From: Clostridiaceae bacterium AF10-41
GTDB taxonomy: Bacteria > Bacillota > Clostridia > Clostridiales > Clostridiaceae
Length of the DNA stretch: 23,565 nucleotides
Assembly (NCBI GenBank): GCA_027686065.1
Contig: JAQCTH010000048.1
Span: 6,797 to 30,361, forward strand
Direction: 5' to 3'
In this document: piece after piece, positions 16,156-23,565 of the stretch
How positions within the stretch are numbered: the first letter of the stretch is position 1
Layout of the letters: each line of letters opens with the position of its first letter
The notes under the pieces: generated by a model
Told to the model about the DNA's origin: nothing
Database searches by the model: none
The model's input: the letters and a program-made list of their open reading frames with translations, nothing else
Translations under genes and position numbers: made by a program

Positions 16156-16329
16156 CTATTGTATTGTTCTTAAAAAATTTAAATGTTCTTCTGGCACTCG
16201 TAAGTATATTCTTATGTGCTGATTACTCCAACCTAATTCTAAAGTTATTAATGTTAATAAAGCTCTGAACGCTTTTATTGACCCTTCTAAATCCTCAATC
16301 TTTTCTATTAACTCTTTATTATTGTGCAT
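16156..16329 (-). CDS. Small 57-residue protein of unknown function
   Basis: I found this by translating the 420-base gap between hsdR and the SEC-C gene. It starts at ATG 16329 with AGAGGA 7 bases upstream and ends at TAG 16156. The protein begins MHNNKELIEKIEDLEG, a charged helix, then has a hydrophobic helix AFRALLTLITLELGW, and ends RVPEEHLNFLRTIQ. The second half (GWSNQHIRIYLRVPEEHL) has a helix-turn-helix-like rhythm but is too short to assign. It has no signal peptide. It lies 95 bases after the SEC-C gene on the same strand with no obvious terminator between, and a hairpin follows. It could be a partner of the SEC-C protein or a small regulator of the R-M genes. Confidence 0.5.
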   Translation of the reverse strand: MHNNKELIEKIEDLEGSIKAFRALLTLITLELGWSNQHIRIYLRVPEEHLNFLRTIQ

Positions 16330-16424
16330 ATAATATTCCTCTTTTAAACAAATAAAGTAACAATATTATTTTGCCAAAAAAATAATTTGATTCATTTTTT
16401 AACTAAGTATTATATATATTCAGT

Positions 16425-17609
16425 TTATTTTGAATTTGCATTAATTAACTTTAAATTTATATTGAAATGTTCATCATCAAATAAATTATATTTTACATTT
16501 TGAAATACAAAATCACATCTTCTATTTATTTTTTTTAACATACTTCTCAATCCTATTAAAAGCACTTTAGGGTTAGGTTCACTTACAGCTACTTGAATCA
16601 ACTCTTGTCCTATTTCATCTAATTCATTCCATAACTCAGGACTTAAAATAAGATTTTCTGAAATTGCTGGTATAATCGTATTAAAGTAATATTTAATTAC
16701 TTCTGAAGATACATTTTCAAAACTTTTAAAATAATCTTTATAAATATTAAAATCTTCTTTTAATACACTAATTAAAATATATGATTTATTTTCTTTAGGA
16801 AACAAAGTTATAAATAGTCTTCTCATCATTTTTGTTTTTTTATCAATTACATTTAGTTTTCTCCCTGTTAAATCAAATTCTTGTGCAACGCACATATAAT
16901 TGGCAAATCTAATTTTATAAGGAAATGTAATTGTTAATGTTATTACATCTGAATAACTTTTATTTAAAATTATCTCATCAAATTTATTTTTATAATAATC
17001 CATTTCTTGTTTTTTAATTTGACTCTGCCTATAATTAGCAATACAGATTGGTTTTTTTAGAAGTTGTGGTACATCTTTAAACATTTTTTCATAAAAATTA
17101 TTTGATATTATTTCAGAGTAATATTCAAATGAAAATGTTCTATAAGCAAAAAGAAATACCTGTTCTAAATTATCAATTGAAAATGTTTTATTTGATTTCT
17201 CAATTTCTTGAAATAATTCGTTATCATGCTTTTTACAAAAGCAGGTCTGTACAGTTGCATTCTTTATTAATTCTTCTGTTAAAAAACATTTTGCCTCTTT
17301 TTCTCCATTTTCAAACTCAATTAAAGTAGCATCCTTCTTTTTATTTTGAGTAAGTACAATATTGTTAATAGCTAATTTTGATAATAAACCATTTTCTTGT
17401 AGTGCATGTGCTCCTATCGCTTTAGATTTACACCCATTTACTAAACATAAATTCACTCTACTTTTTTTTGAGTTTTTAGATATTATAGACATAGCATGTT
17501 TTTCATTCTTAAACTTTATAGCTTCTTTATTATAACAACATTCTTTATAAATCTTATTACTTCCACAAGGACATTCTTCTAACTTTGAAATACGATACTT
17601 TTTAAACAT
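16425..17609 (-). CDS. SEC-C motif protein with HNH-like zinc pattern, unknown function
   Basis: A 394-residue protein. The N-terminus carries a SEC-C zinc-binding motif CPCGSNKIYKECC (Cys 13, 15, 24, 25). Next comes a pattern resembling a diverged HNH or treble-clef site: CLVNGC (Cys 54, 59), AIGAHALQ (His 67), and CFCKKHD (Cys 122, 124; His 127). The rest (130-394) is mixed alpha/beta with no motif I can name. Similar SEC-C plus SHxIQ/FCxxHD proteins are, from memory, common in accessory regions, but I know of no proven role. The start has a strong GAGAGGGAAG ribosome binding site. The gene has its own promoter-like sequence after the topB terminator. It might be a stand-alone nuclease or nucleic-acid-binding defence protein. 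Confidence 0.65.
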   Translation of the reverse strand: MFKKYRISKLEECPCGSNKIYKECCYNKEAIKFKNEKHAMSIISKNSKKSRVNLCLVNGCKSKAIGAHALQENGLLSKLAINNIVLTQNKKKDATLIEFENGEKEAKCFLTEELIKNATVQTCFCKKHDNELFQEIEKSNKTFSIDNLEQVFLFAYRTFSFEYYSEIISNNFYEKMFKDVPQLLKKPICIANYRQSQIKKQEMDYYKNKFDEIILNKSYSDVITLTITFPYKIRFANYMCVAQEFDLTGRKLNVIDKKTKMMRRLFITLFPKENKSYILISVLKEDFNIYKDYFKSFENVSSEVIKYYFNTIIPAISENLILSPELWNELDEIGQELIQVAVSEPNPKVLLIGLRSMLKKINRRCDFVFQNVKYNLFDDEHFNINLKLINANSK

Positions 17610-17655
17610 TTATCTTCCCTCTCACCATCATTACAATTAATATTAATTTCATCTA

Positions 17656-17684
17656 TATATAAAAAAAGACACCTATCTGGTAAA
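17656..17684 (-). promoter_or_regulatory. Candidate promoter of the SEC-C gene
   Basis: On the minus strand, TTTACC (17679-17684) and TATATA (17656-17661) are 17 bases apart. They lie right after the topB terminator and about 45 bases before the ATG at 17609. Confidence 0.4.
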
Positions 17685-17687
17685 CGA

Positions 17688-17728
17688 ACTAAAAAAGTTG
17701 ATTCCTATTCAGATTAGAAACCAACTTT
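17688..17728 (-). terminator. Terminator of the tnpABC-topB transcript
   Basis: Arms 17715-17728 and 17694-17707 form a 14-bp stem in minus-strand RNA. Two of the pairs are G-U wobbles that would be A-C mismatches on the other strand, which shows the direction. The stem runs into UUUUUU and AG. It lies 60 bases after the topoisomerase stop. Confidence 0.75.
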
Positions 17729-17787
17729 ATTTAATTAATATTTCTTAATATGCTTAACATAAATATTAAGTTTAAAATTCATTTTAT

Positions 17788-19953
17788 TTATATAAATTCT
17801 ATTTTCCAATTATAGTATCCAGTTTCTTTATCAAATTCATATTTAAAATAAGCTGAGAATGTAGTTCCTTTTTTACTTCTAAGATTTCTAAATCCCACCT
17901 TACCATTTTTCAGCAATAGAGTAACCATTTCCTTCGTTACTTTCTTTCCAAATGATTGTATATATTTATCATCCTTCCAAATAGTAAGTTTACATCCATT
18001 TTTCCAATTTATACATCCAAAATTCTTTTCTGTTTCTATTACATCATTACCACAAGTAGGACATTTCCCAATGCTTTCTACACCCTCAGGTAAATCAACT
18101 TTAAAATTCTTTAACATTGATGTATCTTTTTTTATAATATCTACAGCTTCAATAGTAAATTCTTTAATCATATTTATAAACTCATCTTTTTTGAACTTAC
18201 CTTTTTCTATATCAGATAAAGTCTTTTCAAGCCTTCCTGTATATTCCAAATCTAAAAGTTCTTTTGCAGGGAATATTTCAATTAAAGTTTTTCCAAGTTC
18301 TGTACATGTAAGGCTTTTTCCTTTTGCCTTTATATAAGATGCATCTTTTAACTTTTTTATTGTTTCTGCTCTTGTAGCCGGCGTTCCAATACTAAATCCA
18401 CTTAATATAGAAGCCATCATTTCTTCCGAATCTTCCTCATCTTCTTCATTTTTTATCCCTTTACCACAAGTTTCCATTATCCTTAAAAGAGTCTTTTCAT
18501 TATGAAGCTTAGGTGGTTTTTTAGTAACAGCATTTACTTTATTATCAACTACATCTACAATTTCTTTTTCTGATACCATCGGTAAAATAGTATCCGTACT
18601 GTCCATCTTTTCAACAACACGCCATCCTTCAACTATTTGAACTTTACCTTTTGAGATAAATACTCCTTTAATCTTATCCTCATTAACCTTAGCTGTAAGT
18701 TTAGTTTCTTCATATTCAGCCACATCCATAAACTGCATTATAAATCTATTTTTTATTGCATTATATACAATTTCTTCATCTTTATTCAATCCTGTAGGTT
18801 TCATATATGTTGGAATAATTGCACTATGACTTTCTACTTTTGAGTTATTAAATATTCTTTTGTTATCCACAAAATTAACCTGACTTTCATATGGTAAACC
18901 TTTTTTAACTACATCCAATACCTTTTTTGTTCTATCTTTTAAACTTTCCTCTAATGCAACACTCCCAGTCCTTGGATATGTTATAAACTTCTTTTCATAA
19001 AGAGATTGTGCTACTTTTAATACTTTATCAGACGTCCATCCCTTATATTTGCTTGTAATGTACCCTTGCAAATTTGATAGATTAAACAAAAGTGGTGCAT
19101 AATCTTTTTTCTTTTCAACTTTCTTTTCTATAATTTGTGCATTTTTTTCATGTAAAATTTTAATTATATTTTCCAGCGTTTCTTTATCATCGAATTTTTC
19201 ATTCTCATTTTCATAATAAGTCCCTTCAAATTCATCATTATTTTTAGTCTTAAAAGTCACTAATAATTTGTAATATGTTGATGATTTGAAATTTTCTATT
19301 TCTTTATCCCTATCATAAATTATTTTTAATGTAGGCATTAAAACTCTTCCTATATTTAATATCTTCTTATCATTAGGATTATATCTTAATGTTGCTACAG
19401 AAGTTAAATTTATTCCAATTATCCAATCTGCCCATTGTCTCCCAATTCCTGCATCTTGAAGTGATTTCATTTCCTCGTTTGACTTTAATTTTCCCATGCC
19501 TTTTTTTACTTCTTCTGCTGTCCATTCATTCAATAATATTCTAAATACCGGTTTTTTAGTATTTAGATATAGAAATATTTCATCACCAATAACCTGTCCC
19601 TCTCTATCAAAATCGGTAGCTGATATAATTCCATCTACATCAGTTCTATCAATTAAGCTTTGGATGATATTAATTTGCTTTTGAGCACCTTTATCTACCG
19701 ATGTCCTATCTACACTATCACATTTTACTTTATACTTAAATTCTTCAGGAATGAATGGAAATTTATCAAGTCTCCACCCCTTCATTTCTTCATTATAGTC
19801 TTTAGCATCGAAAAGCTGTAATAAATGTCCGAAAGCCCATGTAATTATATAATCATCGTCTTCTAAATATCCGTCTTTTCTTTTGCTAATTTTTAATGCT
19901 TCTGCTATATTTCTTGCTACAGAAGGTTTCTCTGCAATTATAACTTTTTTCAT
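17788..19953 (-). CDS. topB: DNA topoisomerase III (type IA), full length
   Basis: A 721-residue type IA topoisomerase that passes single strands to relax or decatenate DNA. The Toprim domain opens MKKVIIAEKPSVARNIAEAL (Glu 8) and contains ATDFDREGQ (Asp 114, Asp 116, Glu 118). The active-site tyrosine is Tyr 326 in FITYPRTG. STPATRAE-like residues appear later as IGTPATRAET. The C-terminus has one four-Cys zinc finger (Cys 631, 634, 647, 654: CPTCG, then GCINWKNGC). The start is ATG 19953, preceded by TTGGAG at the right distance. A TTG at 19965 overlaps that ribosome site and was rejected. The gene begins 12 bases after tnpC, so it belongs to the recombinase operon. A topoisomerase made with the recombinases may help resolve or replicate the mobile DNA. 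It differs clearly from the truncated homologue at 1591-3234. Confidence 0.92.
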   Translation of the reverse strand: MKKVIIAEKPSVARNIAEALKISKRKDGYLEDDDYIITWAFGHLLQLFDAKDYNEEMKGWRLDKFPFIPEEFKYKVKCDSVDRTSVDKGAQKQINIIQSLIDRTDVDGIISATDFDREGQVIGDEIFLYLNTKKPVFRILLNEWTAEEVKKGMGKLKSNEEMKSLQDAGIGRQWADWIIGINLTSVATLRYNPNDKKILNIGRVLMPTLKIIYDRDKEIENFKSSTYYKLLVTFKTKNNDEFEGTYYENENEKFDDKETLENIIKILHEKNAQIIEKKVEKKKDYAPLLFNLSNLQGYITSKYKGWTSDKVLKVAQSLYEKKFITYPRTGSVALEESLKDRTKKVLDVVKKGLPYESQVNFVDNKRIFNNSKVESHSAIIPTYMKPTGLNKDEEIVYNAIKNRFIMQFMDVAEYEETKLTAKVNEDKIKGVFISKGKVQIVEGWRVVEKMDSTDTILPMVSEKEIVDVVDNKVNAVTKKPPKLHNEKTLLRIMETCGKGIKNEEDEEDSEEMMASILSGFSIGTPATRAETIKKLKDASYIKAKGKSLTCTELGKTLIEIFPAKELLDLEYTGRLEKTLSDIEKGKFKKDEFINMIKEFTIEAVDIIKKDTSMLKNFKVDLPEGVESIGKCPTCGNDVIETEKNFGCINWKNGCKLTIWKDDKYIQSFGKKVTKEMVTLLLKNGKVGFRNLRSKKGTTFSAYFKYEFDKETGYYNWKIEFI

Positions 19954-19965
19954 ATTTTTCTCCAA

Positions 19966-20490
19966 TTACTTTCTCTTTATAGGTATTATCTTATTTTGAT
20001 TGTTGCTTTCTTTTCTTTTATTATTATCAAAGATATATTGGTTCAATCTTTTATTTTCTTCTACTAATCCCATAATATTTTCTTTTAGTTCTTTTATTTC
20101 TTCATCTTTATTATAGTCATCAATTATATTATCTATTACTTTATCATACATATCTTTCAAATTATTAAGTTCAAGTTCTAACTTTTTAATACGTCTCTCA
20201 TTAAAGTAATCTGGCAAATCATCGATTGATAATTCAATATATTTTCTAAGTATCTCTTGATTATAAATAGTCTTTCTTGATATATTTACTTTATCATTTT
20301 TAATTATGCTTGTAATATTAGGCATAGATTCCTTGGCCTCATCAATAGATTTTTTTAAATTTATTATTAAAATATTAATAGACTCTTCAAGCATACAAAG
20401 TCTTTGCTGGGTCTTTACATCAAGCTCATCATATGAAGGTAAATCATGTTTGTAAAGTTTGTTTTTTACTTGTTCAACTATTTCATCCAT
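19966..20490 (-). CDS. TnpC-like accessory protein of the recombinase trio
   Basis: A 174-residue helical protein, third in the overlapping recombinase set. It has a long charged helix in the second half (RRIKKLELELNNLKDMYDKV, then ELKENIMGLVEENKRLNQYIF) with heptad-like spacing of Leu and Ile, so a coiled coil is likely, and a basic tail (NKIIPIKRK). The middle KVNISRKTIYN resembles a short DNA-binding helix-turn-helix, as in TnpC of Tn554, which adjusts orientation and frequency of transposition. It overlaps tnpB by 13 bases and has GGGGG and AGAAG upstream of its ATG. Identity rests mainly on position, size and coiled coil. Confidence 0.65.
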   Translation of the reverse strand: MDEIVEQVKNKLYKHDLPSYDELDVKTQQRLCMLEESINILIINLKKSIDEAKESMPNITSIIKNDKVNISRKTIYNQEILRKYIELSIDDLPDYFNERRIKKLELELNNLKDMYDKVIDNIIDDYNKDEEIKELKENIMGLVEENKRLNQYIFDNNKRKESNNQNKIIPIKRK

Positions 20491-22514
20491 TCTTCTAATT
20501 CCCCCATTATTTTCTCTAAATTATCTATTATTATATTCAACTCTGGATATTCTTTCTTAACCTCTGTTACCCCTTTAACCTCTATATCATTATTTAATAG
20601 CTCTAACTCTAATTTTAGTCTCTTATTAATAAAATATTTTAAAGCCATCATTTCTCTTTCATACTCATTTTTATGTTCAGGATTGTTTTTAGCAACCTCT
20701 TTATTGTGATTAATAATCTCAAGTTTATTCTTAAATCTCTCATATGAATAATTTACATTTTTATATGTTTTTAATTGAATTCCAATATGGTAATTATCAT
20801 TTAAGCTTGAAAAATACTTTCTTCTATCACAAAGTCTTTGAACAACACTCACAATACACACTCCAAATTCATTTTCAACTAATGGTGAATTTGTCTTTTT
20901 TAATAACTTCATTATTTTTTTCATATCTACATTGATATTAAACTTATTTTTTCTTATGAAATTATTAATATTTTCTATGTTTTGCTTGAAATTACCTGAT
21001 TGCAATTCCTTTTTAAATATATCATCTTTTACTTTTGCAGGCTCTGTTTCAATCATTCCCTGTTCATTTAAATTTTCTATAAAAATATCTACTGTATCTT
21101 CTAATTTTTTTTCAAAGTCAACACTCTTATTATAGTACATGGTCATATCTTCACTTAAATGATTTAGATGCTTAACAATATAATCTAAATGTACTCCTTT
21201 TAAAAATAGCTTTGTACAAACCGTTACTCTATATTGATGTGGATTTACATATATATATTTTTTATTTTTTATTTCTTCAAAAGAATATTTTGTCCGTTCT
21301 TCTTTATTGAAATATTTAAAATATTTGCTTTCAGAAGTTATAGTTAACCTTGTAACTTCTTCTTTTTGTGAAGCACTTAGAGAACTAATATCAAAACAAT
21401 TCTCATGTCTAATAAAAAACTCCTCCATATTTCTTCTAAGCAATCCCCCACCTCTTTTTTGTCTACCAGTTTCAGAACTTATAAAAATAAATCTGTTGAT
21501 TTCTTTTTTTATTTGATTCATTTCATCAGCAGTATATTCCTTTACAATATCTCTTAATTCACTTATATTTACTCTTCCTCTCAGGATTTTGTCTTCTTTT
21601 ATTTGTACAATTAACCTAAGCATTGTCATTTCATTTAAACCACTGATGATTTCCTCTCTTAACTCGCAGAGTTTATTGTATGCTTTTAAAGCTAAATTGC
21701 TTAAAAATGTATATGTTAATTTCTTTTCTTCTCCATGTGGTGTAATTTTAAATGTATAAAAGTTCAAATAGTAACCAGTATTTTTCCCATCACTAATGGA
21801 TTTAAGCATATCGCTTTCAATCATCGATATCTCTTCTATTCTCATTCCTGTTTCTGCAATTAAAACAATGAACCCTGCAATCATTCTATCTCTTATATTT
21901 AATTCATTATTATCTAAGTCAATTATAGCAAGTGATACAATTTGGTTTAGTAACGAGTCTGGTATATATTCATTTATAGCTGTACTTTCTTTTTTCTCTG
22001 GATTATTATAAATAAAAATATCAAGATACTTAGTTAAATATTCAAAATCCATTTTATAATTTTTACTATACATATATAATAAAGCTTTAAATTGTTCTGC
22101 ACGCAATGTTTTTGTATGATTTTTTAATTCTCTACATTCTTCTTCAAAATATTGTTTTACTACTTTTAGAGTAATTAAATTCAAATCATTTATATTATTT
22201 CTTGTCATAAAGTTAGATATATTTCTTATATTTGAATAAAGTTTATGAACTGTTCCAAATTTACACTTTTCAATAAATCTTTTATTTAAAACCAACATCT
22301 TAGTTCCAAATCTAAAACATTCTTGTATGTTCATAAAATTATAACAATATGTTTCTCTATCTCTTTTATTCGGATTAAACTTATTAAAATCCCATACGTC
22401 ATCATCAAAAAATATTTCTTCTGCTATTTGAAAATTCTTTTCAATAATCTTATCATAAGCAATAATAGACTTAATCAATTCATATTCTGAACTCTCTTTT
22501 AAAATTTTAATCAT
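20478..22514 (-). CDS. TnpB-like tyrosine recombinase (Tn554 type)
   Basis: A 678-residue site-specific recombinase. The C-terminal catalytic part has the tyrosine-recombinase residues: Arg 225 in ETGMRIEEI, His 426 and Arg 429 in HQYRVTV, His 452 in HLNHLSEDMTMYY, and the likely nucleophile Tyr 460 or 461. The N-terminal ~180 residues would be the arm/core DNA-binding region, and ~150 extra residues follow the catalytic part. The large size and its place as second gene fit TnpB of Tn554 (about 630 residues). It overlaps tnpA by 8 bases and tnpC by 13, so the three are translationally coupled. It should cut and rejoin DNA at the ends of the mobile element without a DDE mechanism. Confidence 0.85.
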   Translation of the reverse strand: MIKILKESSEYELIKSIIAYDKIIEKNFQIAEEIFFDDDVWDFNKFNPNKRDRETYCYNFMNIQECFRFGTKMLVLNKRFIEKCKFGTVHKLYSNIRNISNFMTRNNINDLNLITLKVVKQYFEEECRELKNHTKTLRAEQFKALLYMYSKNYKMDFEYLTKYLDIFIYNNPEKKESTAINEYIPDSLLNQIVSLAIIDLDNNELNIRDRMIAGFIVLIAETGMRIEEISMIESDMLKSISDGKNTGYYLNFYTFKITPHGEEKKLTYTFLSNLALKAYNKLCELREEIISGLNEMTMLRLIVQIKEDKILRGRVNISELRDIVKEYTADEMNQIKKEINRFIFISSETGRQKRGGGLLRRNMEEFFIRHENCFDISSLSASQKEEVTRLTITSESKYFKYFNKEERTKYSFEEIKNKKYIYVNPHQYRVTVCTKLFLKGVHLDYIVKHLNHLSEDMTMYYNKSVDFEKKLEDTVDIFIENLNEQGMIETEPAKVKDDIFKKELQSGNFKQNIENINNFIRKNKFNINVDMKKIMKLLKKTNSPLVENEFGVCIVSVVQRLCDRRKYFSSLNDNYHIGIQLKTYKNVNYSYERFKNKLEIINHNKEVAKNNPEHKNEYEREMMALKYFINKRLKLELELLNNDIEVKGVTEVKKEYPELNIIIDNLEKIMGELEEWMK

Positions 22515-23565
22515 TATTACCTCTTCCTAAATTAATTTCTTTTATTTTATATAAATATCTAACCAATAATTCCTTATATGCATTTAATTCTTCTATTTCA
22601 TATGGATTATTAGAGTTAATTATCTTTTCATCTATTTCTTTAACCTTACTCTCAAATACTGTTTCTCTATTAGTAAATGTGATAAAGTTTTTACAAATAA
22701 GACATTCCCCTATTTCAAAATTACAACTATTAGCTTTACAATTTCCCAATCCACTTTTTACTTCATTGTTTTTTTGTGTGCTTTCATTTACAAGTATATT
22801 ACCTTCTACATCAACATCTGCAATACAAATACCATTTGTTGCTTCGACATAATCTAATAAATCATTAGCATCTCTATAATATTTTTTTGCAGTTTTATAT
22901 GAGTTTCCTGCTATCATACTTAATATATTTAACGGTAACTCTTGCTTTCTACCCTCTTTATATACATTATCAATAAATGTATGTCTAATATTATTTACGG
23001 TATATCCATGCTTATCTAACTCGCATCTTTCTTCCAATTCATCAATTATCTTTTTAAACTCATACTTAAAATTAATCCTTTTACACTTAATAATCTGTTG
23101 TGTTTTATACTTTTCTATAAATATAAACTCTTTTACTAATCCAGCATTTTCTACTAATTCTTCTGTAAGATTAATAGCTTCTATTAATAACTGTGCACTC
23201 TCTTCTGTTATTTTTTCTTCAACAAAAATTTTATCAGTTGTTTTCCCTATATATCTTATTTTATAATTTCCATTACTCAATTTTGTCAAACAATTTCTTC
23301 TCAAATTTAGGATTTCTCCAAATCTAAATTTAGTAGTTAAGAAAAATTCAAAAACTATTGTATATAATTTATACTGTTTACCTTTTTTTTCATTATCTTT
23401 AAAACATCTATATATTGCATCTCTATCTCTTTCAGTAATTACATAACCACCATTACTAACATCTAACTTAGTCAATGCAATAATATCAAAATCTACTTTT
23501 CTAACCTTATACTTATCACTATAATACTTTAAATATTTTCTAATAATTTTAAATATACTCTTTAC
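22507..23565 (-). CDS. TnpA-like tyrosine recombinase, 5' end outside the window
   Basis: The frame is open to the right edge. A TTG at 23475 could be read as a start, but 30 further codons (KYYSDKYKVRKVDFDII and so on) continue upstream without a stop, so the start lies outside. Visible length is about 352 residues, near the 361 of Tn554 TnpA. Catalytic signatures: Arg in KFRFGEILNLRR, the HxxR box read as NNIRHTF, and GNSYKTAKKYYR with the nucleophile Tyr. Two positions that are usually His (box II and the second His) appear as Asn, which may alter activity. A Cys cluster, NCKANSCNFEIGECLIC, near the C-terminus suggests zinc binding, as in related element integrases. It is first in the trio and upstream of tnpB. 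Confidence 0.8.
   Translation of the reverse strand, partial: VKSIFKIIRKYLKYYSDKYKVRKVDFDIIALTKLDVSNGGYVITERDRDAIYRCFKDNEKKGKQYKLYTIVFEFFLTTKFRFGEILNLRRNCLTKLSNGNYKIRYIGKTTDKIFVEEKITEESAQLLIEAINLTEELVENAGLVKEFIFIEKYKTQQIIKCKRINFKYEFKKIIDELEERCELDKHGYTVNNIRHTFIDNVYKEGRKQELPLNILSMIAGNSYKTAKKYYRDANDLLDYVEATNGICIADVDVEGNILVNESTQKNNEVKSGLGNCKANSCNFEIGECLICKNFITFTNRETVFESKVKEIDEKIINSNNPYEIEELNAYKELLVRYLYKIKEINLGRGNND

Noticed and set aside
18071..18337. Plus-strand open frame of 88 codons opposite topB
   Set aside because: It is antisense to the zinc-finger end of a clear topoisomerase, with no start signal or recognisable product.
1..23565. CRISPR array, tRNA or rRNA genes
   Set aside because: There are no regularly spaced repeats, no cloverleaf with a TTCGA-type arm, and no GC-rich rRNA-like stretch. 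The only long repeat is inside hsdS.

Overview
The window is very AT-rich, with AT-biased codons and strong GGAGG-type ribosome binding sites. The protein families are those of low-GC Gram-positive mobile DNA. A Clostridium-like Firmicute is the most likely host, but nothing here fixes the species. Every gene from about 1.6 kb to the right edge is on the minus strand and is read from high to low coordinates. Only the insertion sequence at the left end is on the plus strand. No housekeeping gene is visible, so this looks like one accessory or defence island.

Right end (17.8-23.6 kb): three overlapping genes resemble the Tn554-type tnpA-tnpB-tnpC set (two tyrosine recombinases and a small coiled-coil protein). 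They are followed immediately by a full-length DNA topoisomerase III. This is probably the mobility module of the island. tnpA runs off the right edge of the window.

Centre right (9.5-17.6 kb): a gene with a SEC-C zinc motif and an HNH-like Cys/His pattern, a 57-residue ORF found by reading the gap, and then a type I restriction-modification locus in the order hsdR, RES-domain protein, hsdM, hsdS. A hairpin terminator lies after the RES gene, so hsdR-RES and hsdM-hsdS look like two transcription units. The RES gene is a predicted NAD-degrading enzyme inserted into the R-M locus with no recognisable Xre antitoxin. HsdS has two almost identical halves, which predicts a palindromic bipartite recognition site.

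Centre left (5.6-9.5 kb): a five-gene CBASS-like operon encoding a small membrane protein, a three-TM SAVED effector, a CD-NTase with an AGS-C-like sensor tail, a RipA-like membrane protein (apparently with a non-AUG start), and a TIR-like (DUF1863/ThsB-type) protein. It carries two possible output arms: membrane-SAVED and TIR plus membrane protein.

Left (1.6-5.4 kb): a translationally coupled pair made of a ParB-like-fold protein and an Mrr-like PD-(D/E)xK nuclease, which I do not recognise as a named defence system. It is followed by a second topoisomerase III of the conjugative-element type that has lost most of its N-terminal Toprim domain. The far left holds most of an IS1182-family element whose transposase is broken by a one-base change in an A7 run.

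The likely story is a recombinase-driven island that has accumulated type I R-M with an associated toxin-like gene, CBASS, a candidate ParB/Mrr system, and scars of other mobile elements (truncated topoisomerase, IS). All functions are inferred from sequence motifs read by eye.
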